A stretch of 64,000 nucleotides of DNA from Streptomyces hygroscopicus (GTDB lineage Bacteria > Actinomycetota > Actinomycetes > Streptomycetales > Streptomycetaceae). The notes beneath the pieces were generated by a model. That model did not search any database. It saw only the letters and a list, made by a program, of their open reading frames with translations, and was not told the DNA's origin. The stretch covers positions 124,001 to 188,000 of the forward strand of contig NZ_LBMW01000004.1 in the NCBI RefSeq assembly GCF_026168105.1. Direction: 5' to 3'. Shown here one piece after another: positions 52,556-60,953 of this stretch. Every line of letters starts with the position of its first letter. Position 1 is the first letter of the stretch. The position numbers were made by a program, and so were the translations under genes.

Positions 52556-53794
52556 ATGGAGGAACAGCGCGCAGAGGTCCCGTGGCGGTGGCACGGGACC
52601 CCGTGGTGGAACCGCTGGGACCACGGGCCCCGTGGCTCACGTCTGCCCTGGCGCTCCACCCTGCTGCTCACGGCCTTCGTGGTCATGGGCACGCACTTCT
52701 CCGCCCGCAGCCACCAGGGCGGCCGGATGCCTCTCGACGCCTTCGCCTATCTGCTGCTGCTCGCGGCCTCGGGAGCCCTGCTGTGGCGGCAGCGGTATCC
52801 CGCGCCCGTCGCGTTCGTGACGGCCGCGGTCGCCATGGTGTACCTGGGCGCCGGATACCCGTACGGCCCGGTCTTCCTCACCGTGGTCGTCGGCTGCTTC
52901 AGCGCCCTTGTCGCCGGGCGCCGCAAAGCCGCGTGGGCGGCCGTCGGGATGTTCTGGGCCGGGCACGCCCTGGTGTCGCACTGGTTGTACCGGTGGCTGC
53001 CGCCGCCCGGGGACTCGGCCGCCTCCTGGGGACAGGAACTGCTCATCGCCACCTGGGTGGTGGCGATCGTGGCGCTGGCGGAGCTGGTGCGCGTCCGGCG
53101 CGAGCAGTGGGCGCGCGAGCGGTCCGAACGGGCACAGGCCGCGCGGCGGCGCGCCGACGAGGAGCGGCTGCGCATCGCCCGCGAACTCCACGACGTCCTC
53201 GCGCACAGCATTTCCGTGATCAACGTCCAGGCGGGTGTGGGCCTCGCGCTCCTCGACTCCGACCCGGAGCAGGCGCGCACGGCGCTCACCACCATCAAAG
53301 CCGCCAGCAAAGAAGCGCTGGGGGAGGTGCGTCAAGTACTCGGCACGCTCCGCACGTCGGGCGACGCGCCCCGCGCGCCCGCGCCCGGGCTCGGCAGGCT
53401 GCCGGAGCTGGTCGAGCAGGCGGCCCGCGCCGGCCTTGCGGTCACGGTCGAGGGCGAGCCGCCGACCCTCGCGCCCGGTACCGATCTGGCCGCGTTCCGC
53501 ATAGTCCAGGAGGCCCTCACCAATGTCGTACGGCACTCGGGATCGCGGCACGCGCGCGTGTACGTGGACGGCGCGGATGACGTGCTGCGCCTGCGTGTCG
53601 ACGACGACGGGCCCGCGACCGGTGCCGATGCGGGCGGCAGCGGCAACGGCCTCGCCGGAATGCGGGAGCGGGCCGCCGCGCTCGGTGGCTCGATCGAGGC
53701 GGGTCCGCGCGACGAAGGCGGTTTCCGCGTGCTCGCCGCACTGCCGCTGAAGGTGTCTGCCGAGGAGCCGCCCGATCGCAAGGAGGACCGGTGA
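52556..53794 (+). CDS. NarL-type two-component sensor histidine kinase
   Basis: 412 residues. About four to five transmembrane segments (between residues 30 and 175) without a large external loop, then a coiled stretch (RREQWARERSERAQAARRRADEERLRIAR). The HisKA_3 dimerisation box is ARELHDVLAHSISVINVQAG with the phospho-His. The HATPase domain shows FRIVQEALTNVVRHSGSRHARV, the G1 box LRVDDDGPATG and G2 GNGLAGMRERAAALGG. The start at 52556 is chosen for a normal N-terminus. Its stop codon overlaps the GTG start of the regulator gene, so expression is coupled. Confidence 0.93.
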   Translation: MEEQRAEVPWRWHGTPWWNRWDHGPRGSRLPWRSTLLLTAFVVMGTHFSARSHQGGRMPLDAFAYLLLLAASGALLWRQRYPAPVAFVTAAVAMVYLGAGYPYGPVFLTVVVGCFSALVAGRRKAAWAAVGMFWAGHALVSHWLYRWLPPPGDSAASWGQELLIATWVVAIVALAELVRVRREQWARERSERAQAARRRADEERLRIARELHDVLAHSISVINVQAGVGLALLDSDPEQARTALTTIKAASKEALGEVRQVLGTLRTSGDAPRAPAPGLGRLPELVEQAARAGLAVTVEGEPPTLAPGTDLAAFRIVQEALTNVVRHSGSRHARVYVDGADDVLRLRVDDDGPATGADAGGSGNGLAGMRERAAALGGSIEAGPRDEGGFRVLAALPLKVSAEEPPDRKEDR

Positions 53795-54456
53795 TCCGCG
53801 TGGTGCTCGCCGACGACCAGTCGCTGGTCAGGGCCGGGTTCAAGGCACTGCTCGACGCCCAGCCGGACATCGAGGTGGCCGGGGAGGCCGCCGACGGCGA
53901 GGAGGCGTTGCGCAAGGTACGCGAACTGCGGCCGGACGTCGTGCTGATGGACATCCGGATGCCGCTGGTCGACGGGCTCGCCGCGACGCGTCGCATCAAT
54001 CAGGAGCCGGATCTGGAGGACGTGAAGGTGGTCATGCTCACCACCTTCGAACTCGACGAGTACGTCTTCGAGGCCATCCGCTCCGGTGCCTCCGGCTTTC
54101 TCGTCAAGGACACCGAGCCGGCCGAACTCCTGCGCGCGGTACGGGCGGTGGTCGAGGGCGACGCCCTGCTCTCCCCGAGTGTGACCCGGCGGCTGATCTC
54201 CGAGTTCGCGGCACGTTCGAAGGAGCCTGCGCCCGCCGTCTCGCTCGCCGAACTCACCGAGCGGGAACGGGAGGTGATGGCCCTGGTGGGCATCGGTCTG
54301 TCCAACGACGAGATCGCCCGCCGTCTCGTCGTCAGCCCGCTCACGGCCAAGACCCACGTCAGCCGCACCATGGTCAAGCTGGGAGCCCGCGACCGTGCCC
54401 AACTCGTCGTCCTCGCCTATGAATCGGGACTGGTACGGCCGGGCTGGCTGGGCTGA
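53791..54456 (+). CDS. NarL/FixJ-type response regulator
   Basis: 221 residues. Receiver domain: RVVLADDQSLVRAGF with the acidic pair, phospho-acceptor Asp in DVVLMDIRMPLVDG (about residue 54), Thr in VVMLTTFELDEYV and Lys in SGFLVKDTEP. The C-terminal LuxR-type HTH is LTEREREVMALVGIGLSNDE, followed by LVVSPLTAKTHVSRTMVKLGA. GTG start within a GTGA overlap with the kinase. The target is unknown; the MFS exporter downstream is convergent. Confidence 0.95.
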   Translation: MIRVVLADDQSLVRAGFKALLDAQPDIEVAGEAADGEEALRKVRELRPDVVLMDIRMPLVDGLAATRRINQEPDLEDVKVVMLTTFELDEYVFEAIRSGASGFLVKDTEPAELLRAVRAVVEGDALLSPSVTRRLISEFAARSKEPAPAVSLAELTEREREVMALVGIGLSNDEIARRLVVSPLTAKTHVSRTMVKLGARDRAQLVVLAYESGLVRPGWLG

Positions 54457-54468
54457 GTCCCCACGCGG

Positions 54469-54577
54469 GTGCCGCACGGGGTGCCGCCATGGGTGCGCCG
54501 CACAGGTGTGCGCCGCGCGGGGCCGCGCCGCGCGGGGGTGCCTCCACGCGTGCGCCGCGCCGGGCCGCACACGGGGA
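54469..54577. repeat. Degenerate GTGCGCCGC-type repeats between convergent genes
   Basis: GGGTGCGCCGCAC, GTGTGCGCCGCGC, GGCCGCGCCGCGC and GCGTGCGCCGCGC recur over about 110 bases between the response regulator and the MFS exporter. They are highly G+C and can form several alternative hairpins, which may end transcription from both sides. Confidence 0.45.
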
Positions 54578-54597
54578 GGCGTCCCCCTCGGGTCGGG

Positions 54598-56079
54598 CTA
54601 GTCGCCGACCGCCACGGGCTCCATGTCCGTCTCCTCCGGGAGAGCCCTGGCGACCACGATGGACTGCTGTGCCCGGCGTGTGCGCATTCCCGGAAGCGTG
54701 ATCAGCAGGCCCGCCAGGGCGATACCGGTGACCACGATCAGGCCGGGCCGGTAGCTGTCGAGGACCGCCTGTGACGAGGGACGCGCGGGCGCGTTCGCGG
54801 TCACCACCGCCGTCACCACCGCGAGGAAGATCGCGCCGCCCACCTGGACCGAAGTGTTGAGCAGACCGGAGACCATGCCCTGCTCATGGTCCTCGACGCC
54901 GCTCGTGGCCTGGATGTTGAGAGAGGGGAAGACCAGCGCGCAGGCCGCGCCGATGAGCAGCATGCTCGGCAGAATGACCGCCGCGTAGACCGGGTCGAGG
55001 CTCACCCGCAGGAACAGCGCATACCCGGCGACCATCAGCGCGAAGCCCACCGCGATCAGCCGCTGGGTGCCGACGCGATCGACGATCGCGCCCACCTTCG
55101 TCGAGGAGACGGCCACCAGCGCGCCCGCGGGCAGGAAGGCCAGCGCCGTGTGCAGCGCCGACCAGCCGAGCAGCGACTGCATGTACAGCGTGACCAGGAA
55201 CTGGAAGCCGACATACGAGCCGAAGAAGGCCATCGCTCCGAGCTGTGCGCGGATCTGGTTGCCGGAGCGCAGTACGCCGAGCCGGATCAGCGGACCGGCC
55301 GAGCGCCGCTCGACGAGGACGAAGACGGTGAGAAGCGCGGCGACGGCGAGGAAGGACAGCAGCGTGCGGGCGGAGGCCCAGCCCACCTGGGGCGCCTGGA
55401 CGACCGTGAAGACGAGCAGCAGCATCGACGCGGTGCCGACGACGGCGCCGGGGATGTCGTACCCGTTGTGGTCCTTCTCGCGTGCGCCGCGGGGCAGCAG
55501 CTTGAGACCCGCGAGCAGGGCGATCACCGCGATCGGGGCGGGAAGCAGCATGGTGAGGCGCCAACTGGCCTCGGTCAGCAGGCCGGACAGCACCAGGCCC
55601 ATGGAGAAACCGGTGGCCGCGCAGGTGGTGTAGATCGACAGGGCGCGGTTGCGCAGCGGGCCCTCGGCGAAGGTCGTGGTGATGATGGACAGACCGGCCG
55701 GCGCGGTGAACGCGGCACTGAGGCCCTTGACGAAACGGCTGGCGATCAGCAGCGGACCCGAGTCCACGAGCCCGCCGAGCAGTGAGGCGAGCGCGAAGAC
55801 GCCCAGGGCCACCAGGAAGACCTGACGTCGGCCGAGCAGGTCCGCGGTGCGTCCGCCGAGGAGGAGCAGGCCGCCGTATCCCAGGATGTAGCCGCTGACG
55901 ATCCATTGCAGCGTCGATGTCGTCAGATGGAGATCGGACCCGATGGACGGCAGGGCGACACCGACCATGGACACGTCCAGAGCGTCGAGGAACATCGCGG
56001 CGCAGAGCACCAGCAGGGTCCCCCACAACCGAGGGGTCCAGCGTCCCTCGGACGCGCGGGTGGTGAGCGGAGTGATCAT
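54598..56079 (-). CDS. MFS drug exporter, DHA2 (14-TMS) type
   Basis: 493 residues with 14 hydrophobic segments, the usual DHA2 length. Motif A-like GGRTADLLGRRQVFLVALGVF after helix 2, motif C-like STGFSMG-type region (AATGFSMGLVLSGLLTEASW) and the start LDALDVSMVGVALPSIGSDL are typical of EmrB/QacA exporters in Streptomyces. It expels a drug or metabolite against proton entry. The promoter region contains two tandem GCATTNAATGC palindromes, so a local or distant MarR/TetR-type repressor probably controls it; none is adjacent. Confidence 0.93.
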   Translation of the reverse strand: MITPLTTRASEGRWTPRLWGTLLVLCAAMFLDALDVSMVGVALPSIGSDLHLTTSTLQWIVSGYILGYGGLLLLGGRTADLLGRRQVFLVALGVFALASLLGGLVDSGPLLIASRFVKGLSAAFTAPAGLSIITTTFAEGPLRNRALSIYTTCAATGFSMGLVLSGLLTEASWRLTMLLPAPIAVIALLAGLKLLPRGAREKDHNGYDIPGAVVGTASMLLLVFTVVQAPQVGWASARTLLSFLAVAALLTVFVLVERRSAGPLIRLGVLRSGNQIRAQLGAMAFFGSYVGFQFLVTLYMQSLLGWSALHTALAFLPAGALVAVSSTKVGAIVDRVGTQRLIAVGFALMVAGYALFLRVSLDPVYAAVILPSMLLIGAACALVFPSLNIQATSGVEDHEQGMVSGLLNTSVQVGGAIFLAVVTAVVTANAPARPSSQAVLDSYRPGLIVVTGIALAGLLITLPGMRTRRAQQSIVVARALPEETDMEPVAVGD

Positions 56080-56102
56080 GCCTCAGACACTCACATGCGC
56101 AC

Positions 56103-56128
56103 GCATTGAATGCAAGTGCATTTAATGC
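56103..56128 (-). promoter_or_regulatory. Double palindrome upstream of the MFS exporter
   Basis: GCATTGAATGC (56103-56113) and GCATTTAATGC (56118-56128), two perfect 11-base palindromes four bases apart that together form a 26-base inverted repeat. They lie 24 bases upstream of the start codon in an unusually AT-rich spot. This looks like the operator of a repressor that binds as two dimers. Confidence 0.75.
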
Positions 56129-56222
56129 GGGTGCAACACGCGAGGGCGGTAGGGGAGGGCGAGACACGAGTGGGACAAAGAGACGGGTGTGCCTGTGCGG
56201 CACCCGGCCGTCCGGTTCCCTC

Positions 56223-56963
56223 TCAGACGGCGGACTTCCCGCTCCACAGCGCGGCGACCGAGGTGTCCCCCGTCACCTGGGGAAACGGCCGCCGGTTCCA
56301 GAGCGCCAGATACAGCTGCGCGGCCGGTCCGCTCACCTCGCAGTCCGCGTCGGCAGGACCGTCCCGCTCGGTCACCGGCGGCTCGGCCGACAGCCGTACG
56401 GTCCAGGCGCCACCGTTCTCGTCCGTCGCGCGTACTCGCAGCAGGCGCGGCTCCCCGCTGCGGACGCGGCTCCTGGGGCGGGCGTGGAAGCCGCACAGCA
56501 ACTCGTCGATGCCGTCCAGCGCGAAGGCCGGGTCGATCGCTGAGGGTGCGCCGCCGCGCGCGGACTCCGCGTCGACCCGGTGCACGGCCGTCTCGTGTGC
56601 CTGGCGGCGCGCCCAGAAGACCAGGGGGGACGGCGCCGGCAGAAATTGCCAGCACTCCACGTCGGGTGCGGCCGAGGACAGGATGCCGACGAGGTACCGG
56701 TGCCCCTCACGGAACCAGTCCATCAGCTCCGCCCCGTCGAGGTCCGGCAGCCCGCCGACGGGGCGGTGGGCGGTGTGCCCCTCGGCGACGAAGGCGGCCG
56801 CCCAGCGGTGCACCGTGCCCATGTGGCGCAGCAGATCCCGCACCTGCCACTGAGGGCAGGTCGGCACCTTGGCGTCGGTGCCGGCCTCCGCGGCCGCCGC
56901 GGCCGCCGCGGCGAGCAACCGGCCCTCGCGGTCCAGGGTTTCGATGAACTCGGCAGTCTCCAT
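56223..56963 (-). CDS. Maleylpyruvate isomerase family mycothiol-dependent enzyme
   Basis: 246 residues. The MDMPI/DinB-like helical bundle shows FIETLDREGRLLAAAAAAA, PTCPQWQVRDLLRHMGTVHRWAA with the first metal His, and ARRQAHETAVHRVDAE with the HExxVHRxD motif (His pair). The C-terminal SCP2-like domain has WTVRLSAEPP and AAQLYLALWNRR. These proteins use mycothiol as cofactor or substrate; the substrate here is not known. Start at 56963 (METAEF) preferred, with the ATG at 56981 possible. The AAAAAAAA run is encoded by a GCC/GCG repeat. Confidence 0.9.
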   Translation of the reverse strand: METAEFIETLDREGRLLAAAAAAAAEAGTDAKVPTCPQWQVRDLLRHMGTVHRWAAAFVAEGHTAHRPVGGLPDLDGAELMDWFREGHRYLVGILSSAAPDVECWQFLPAPSPLVFWARRQAHETAVHRVDAESARGGAPSAIDPAFALDGIDELLCGFHARPRSRVRSGEPRLLRVRATDENGGAWTVRLSAEPPVTERDGPADADCEVSGPAAQLYLALWNRRPFPQVTGDTSVAALWSGKSAV

Positions 56964-57074
56964 GGTGTGAGTGTGCCCCATGGAGTGCGCTGCGGGTCCC
57001 CCAGAGCCGTACCGGAAGCCGCACGCGGTTCCAGGGTTGGCGAGCCCGAGCCGCGCGATGCGAAACCGGGGTCG

Positions 57075-58928
57075 TCAGCCCAGGGCCCGGTCCAGGTTGA
57101 ACGCCGCGCTGATCAACGCGAAGTGCGTGAACGCCTGCGGGAAATTGCCCTGTTGCTCGCCGGTGTGGCCGATCTCCTCGGCGTACAGGCCGAGGTGGTT
57201 GGCGTAGGTCAGCATCTTCTCGAAGGCCAGCCGTGCCTCGTCGATGCGGCCCGCCCGGACCAGTGCCTCGACGTACCAGAACGAGCAGATGGAGAACGTC
57301 CCCTCGTCGCCCCGCAAACCGTCCGGGCTCGCCTGCGGGTCGTAGCGGTAGACCAGGGAGTCGGAGACCAGGTCCTGGGTGAGCGCGTCGAGCGTGGAGA
57401 GCCACTTGGGGTCGGTGGGCGCGATGAACTTGGCCAGCGGCATCATCAGCAGCGCCGCGTCGAGCACGTCGCCGTCCTCGTGCTGGACGAAGGCCCGGCG
57501 CACATCGGACCAGCCCCGCTGCATGATCCGGCGGTAGATGGTGTCGCGGGTCCGCTGCCAGCGGGCCAGGTCGGCGGGCAGGCCGCGGCGGTTCGCCATC
57601 CGGATGGCCCGTTCGATCGCCACCCAGCACATCACCCGCGAGTACAGGAAGTTCTTGCGGCCGCCGCGGGTCTCCCAGACGCCCTCGTCCGGCTGGTCCC
57701 AGTGGTCGCAGACCCAGTCCACCAGCGAGCAGACGTCGTCCCAGTGTTCGCTGGAGATGGGCTGCGCCCATTTGTCGTAGAGATAGATCGAGTCGATGAG
57801 GGCGCCGTAGATGTCGAGTTGGAGCTGGTCGGCGGCGGCGTTGCCGACCCGTACCGGCGCGGATCCCCGGTGCCCCTCCAGGTGGGGGAGTTCCCGCTCG
57901 GGCAAGTCGGTGCGGCCGTCGATCCCGTACATGATCTGCAGAGGGCCGGAGGGGCCGCCGGCGCCGGGAATGATGTGCTGGGTCACGAACTTCATGAACG
58001 CCTCGGCCTCCTCGGTGAAGCCCAGGCGCAGCAGGGCGTAGACGCAGAAGGCCGCGTCGCGCACCCAGACGTACCGGTAGTCCCAGTTGCGTTCGCCGCC
58101 GACCTGCTCCGGCAGGCTCGTGGTCGGCGCGGCGACGATCGCCCCGGTCGGTGCGTAGGTGAGCAGTTTCAGCGTGAGGGCTGAGCGGTGCACCATCTCC
58201 CGCCAGCGGCCGCGGTAGCGCGAAGCGTGCAGCCAGCGCCGCCAGTACGCCACTGTGGTTTCGAACTGCCGCTCCGCCTCGGCCCGTGCGCACATGCGCG
58301 GCGCCAGCTCGGTACCGACCTGGTCCAGCGAGAACACCGCCGACTCGCCCTCTGCGAGTTTGAAGTCCGCCCATACGTCCCTGTCGTCGCCCTCGAGGGG
58401 CATGGTGGCGGTGAGGGCGAGCGACATGTCGACGGCTTCGAAGACCGCCACGTCGCCGAGCAGCCGGAGGGTGTGCCTCTGTGCGCCGTAGTCGAACCGC
58501 GGAGCCACCCGCACCCGGAACGGGATCGAACCGCGCACGCACAGGACCCGGCGGATCAGCCGGTGCCGATCGGTCTCGACGCACCCCGCGCCGACGGGCA
58601 TGAAGTCCTGCACCTCGCCTACGCCGTCCTCGGTGAAGAACCTCGTGATCAGGACGTTGGTGTCGGGGAAGTAGAACTGCTTGGTCCGCGCCGGCACGGT
58701 CGCGGTGAGCTCGAAGGACCCACCGCGCTCCGCGTCCAGGATCGCGGCGAAGACGCTCGGGGCGTCGAAGGAAGGGCAGCAGTACCAGTCGATGGTCCCG
58801 TTGGTGCCCACCAGAGCCACACTGCGGAGATCACCGATCAGACCGTGCTCGGCGATCGGCAGGTACCGGGAGCCTCCGGGCGGGTACCGCTCCCCGGAGC
58901 CGTTCCGCTCGCTCGGCGTCTCGGCCAT
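57075..58928 (-). CDS. GH15 family glycosidase (glucoamylase/trehalase-like)
   Basis: 617 residues, cytoplasmic (no signal peptide). The N-terminal beta-sandwich domain starts RYLPIAEHGLIGDLRSVALVGTNGTIDWYCCPSFDAPSVFA. The (alpha/alpha)6 barrel has LPEQVGGERNWDYRYVWVRDAAF and the C-terminal AEEIGHTGEQQGNFPQAFTHFALI with catalytic Glu. Actinobacterial members of exactly this type include the GH15 alpha,alpha-trehalases as well as glucoamylase-like enzymes, so trehalose or maltooligosaccharide hydrolysis is likely. AAGGAGG lies just before the ATG at 58928, so the longer ORF to 59282 is rejected. Confidence 0.92.
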   Translation of the reverse strand: MAETPSERNGSGERYPPGGSRYLPIAEHGLIGDLRSVALVGTNGTIDWYCCPSFDAPSVFAAILDAERGGSFELTATVPARTKQFYFPDTNVLITRFFTEDGVGEVQDFMPVGAGCVETDRHRLIRRVLCVRGSIPFRVRVAPRFDYGAQRHTLRLLGDVAVFEAVDMSLALTATMPLEGDDRDVWADFKLAEGESAVFSLDQVGTELAPRMCARAEAERQFETTVAYWRRWLHASRYRGRWREMVHRSALTLKLLTYAPTGAIVAAPTTSLPEQVGGERNWDYRYVWVRDAAFCVYALLRLGFTEEAEAFMKFVTQHIIPGAGGPSGPLQIMYGIDGRTDLPERELPHLEGHRGSAPVRVGNAAADQLQLDIYGALIDSIYLYDKWAQPISSEHWDDVCSLVDWVCDHWDQPDEGVWETRGGRKNFLYSRVMCWVAIERAIRMANRRGLPADLARWQRTRDTIYRRIMQRGWSDVRRAFVQHEDGDVLDAALLMMPLAKFIAPTDPKWLSTLDALTQDLVSDSLVYRYDPQASPDGLRGDEGTFSICSFWYVEALVRAGRIDEARLAFEKMLTYANHLGLYAEEIGHTGEQQGNFPQAFTHFALISAAFNLDRALG

Positions 58929-59127
58929 CACAGCCTCCTTGACCACCCCGCACGCGCACCGCAGGTACCAGCTTAGGCACACGCGGAGGCGGCAGCGCGG
59001 GGAGTCGAGCGCCGGGGCACGACCCGCCGCCGGGGCCGGGCGCGACGCGAGGGGTGCGCGCTCGTGCCCGGGGCGGCCACCCTTGTTTTCCCCCGCTGTC
59101 TCCGTCCGGCGCCGGCGGTGCCCGGTG

Positions 59128-59907
59128 TCAGACCGCGAGCACCCGCAGGCCCGCCTCCTCGAAACGCCGCACCGTGTCCGCCCCCGCCGCCGAGTCCGTG
59201 ACCAGCGTGTCCACCGACTCCGCCGCGCAGATCCGAGCGAACGCCCGCTGCCCCAGCTTGCTGGAGTCCGCCGCGACGACAACGCGCTCGGCCCGCTCGC
59301 ACAGCAGGCGGTTGATCGCGGCCTCCGCCTCGTCGTGCGCCGCCGCGCCGTGCACGACGTCGAAGGCGACCACGCCGAGCACGGCCACGTCCAGGGTTAT
59401 CTGCCCGAGCACGCCGCCGGCGAGAGGGCCGATGAGCTCGTACGACTGCGGGCGCGCCACCCCGCCGGTCACCACGATCTTGAACTGGGGGCGCACCGCC
59501 AGCTCGTTGGCGATGTTCAGTGCGTTGGTGACGACGGTCAGCGCGGGGGAGCCCGACGCGAGGTCGCCGCGCACCGCCAGGGCCCGTGCCACCTCCGTCG
59601 TGGTCGTTCCCCCGGTGAGGCCCACCGCCTCGCCGGGCGCGATCAGATCGGCCACTGCCTTCGCGATGCGCTGCTTCTCGGAGGCGTGACGCGCCGTCTT
59701 GTAGCGCAGAGGCAGCTCGTACGAGACTCCGTGCACCACCGCGCCGCCCCGTGTGCGCACCAGCATCTGCTGCTCCGCGAGCTGGTCGAAGTCACGGCGG
59801 ATCGTCGCGGCCGACACGGCCAGCTCGGCCGCTGCCTCCTCGACGTCCAGCCGGCCCCGCTCGACGAGCAGTTCCAGCAGCGTCTTCCAGCGGGCGTCGC
59901 GCGACAT
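59128..59907 (-). CDS. DeoR family transcriptional regulator
   Basis: 259 residues. N-terminal HTH: LLVERGRLDVEEAAAELAVSAATIRRDFDQL followed by TRGGAVVHG. The DeoR effector domain (from about 75) binds a sugar phosphate: EKQRIAKAVADLIAPGEAVGLTGGTTTTEVARAL, VVTNALNIANELA, VVTGGVARPQSYELIGPLA, VVVAADSSKLGQRAFARI. Divergent from agaS, so it probably represses the AgaS-aldolase operon and answers to its sugar-phosphate intermediates. Start at 59907 or 59913. Confidence 0.94.
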   Translation of the reverse strand: MSRDARWKTLLELLVERGRLDVEEAAAELAVSAATIRRDFDQLAEQQMLVRTRGGAVVHGVSYELPLRYKTARHASEKQRIAKAVADLIAPGEAVGLTGGTTTTEVARALAVRGDLASGSPALTVVTNALNIANELAVRPQFKIVVTGGVARPQSYELIGPLAGGVLGQITLDVAVLGVVAFDVVHGAAAHDEAEAAINRLLCERAERVVVAADSSKLGQRAFARICAAESVDTLVTDSAAGADTVRRFEEAGLRVLAV

Positions 59908-59966
59908 CCGCACTCTCCGTTTCCTCGATCTCCCGCGACCCTAGCGCACCTTGCTCTCACTCCAAT

Positions 59967-60004
59967 GCTTGATTGTGCTTGAAAGCTGCCTATATCTTGC
60001 AAGA
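59967..60004. promoter_or_regulatory. DeoR/agaS intergenic operator and promoter region
   Basis: AT-rich for this genome. GCTTGA occurs at 59967 and again 10 bases later at 59977, one helical turn apart as in DeoR-type direct-repeat sites. TATATC (59991) is a possible -10 for agaS, and TCTTGCAAGA (59995-60004) is a perfect 10-base palindrome overlapping it. Confidence 0.55.
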
Positions 60005-60044
60005 ATAATCATCGCGAGATGTGGACAGCTGGGAGGGGCAGGGC

Positions 60045-60944
60045 ATGACATACGTCGAGGCCGAACTGAACAGCCAGCCGGAGTGCTGGGCTCGCGTCGC
60101 CGCCGACGCCGACGCGCACAAGGACGCGCTTCCCGCGGTGGGGGAGCGGGTCGCGATCGTGGGGTGCGGAACCTCGTACTTCATGGCCCAGTCCGCGGCC
60201 GCGCTGCGCGAGCGGTCCGGACAGGGCGAGACGGACGCCTTCGCCGCCTCCGAGTTCCCTTACGGGCGGCCCTACGACCGCGTCGTCGTCCTCACCAGGT
60301 CCGGCACCACCACCGAGGTCCTCGACCTCCTCGACCGGCTTCGGGGCCACACACGGACCGCCGCGATCACCGCCGACCCGCACACACCCGTGATGGAGCG
60401 CGCCGACGACGTGGCCGTGCTCGGCTTCGCCGACGAGCGGTCCGTGGTGCAGACCCGATTCGCCACCACGGCCCTCACTCTGTTCCGTGCCCACCTCGGT
60501 CTGCACACGGACGCGGTGGTCGCCGACGCTCGTACCGCACTCCGGTCCCCGCTGCCCGAAGGGCTCGTCGATTGCACGCAGTTCGCCTTCCTCGGCCGCG
60601 GCTGGACCGTCGGGCTCGCGAACGAGTCCGGGCTGAAGATGCGCGAGGCCGCGCTGGCCTGGGCGGAGGCCTATCCGGCGATGGAGTACCGGCACGGGCC
60701 GATCAGCGTCACCACCCGAGGAACCGCCACCTGGATGCTCGGCGAGCCGCCGGAGGGCCTCGCCCGGCAGGTGCGGCAGACCGGGGGACTGTGGGTGGCC
60801 GGCGGCCTCGACCCGCTCGCCGAACTCGTCCGCGTCCAGCGGCTCGCCGTCGCCGTGGCCGCCGCCCGTGGGCTCGATCCCGACCGTCCGCGCCATCTGA
60901 CCCGTTCGGTCGTCCTCACCCCCGCCGATCCGGACGCCCGATGA
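60045..60944 (+). CDS. SIS-domain sugar isomerase/deaminase, AgaS-like
   Basis: 299 residues with two SIS domains. AIVGCGTSYFMAQSAAALRE and VVVLTRSGTTTEVLDLLDRL (phosphosugar-binding SGTTTE) form the first. FLGRGWTVGLANESGLKMREAA, AEAYPAMEYRHGPISV and the end form the second. AgaS-type enzymes convert galactosamine-6-phosphate to tagatose-6-phosphate with loss of ammonia, though glucosamine-6-phosphate-type activity is possible. ATG at 60045 after GGGAGGGG is preferred to 60021. Followed by the aldolase gene with nine bases between and GAGGAGG. Confidence 0.9.
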   Translation: MTYVEAELNSQPECWARVAADADAHKDALPAVGERVAIVGCGTSYFMAQSAAALRERSGQGETDAFAASEFPYGRPYDRVVVLTRSGTTTEVLDLLDRLRGHTRTAAITADPHTPVMERADDVAVLGFADERSVVQTRFATTALTLFRAHLGLHTDAVVADARTALRSPLPEGLVDCTQFAFLGRGWTVGLANESGLKMREAALAWAEAYPAMEYRHGPISVTTRGTATWMLGEPPEGLARQVRQTGGLWVAGGLDPLAELVRVQRLAVAVAAARGLDPDRPRHLTRSVVLTPADPDAR

Positions 60945-60953
60945 GGAGGAGCC

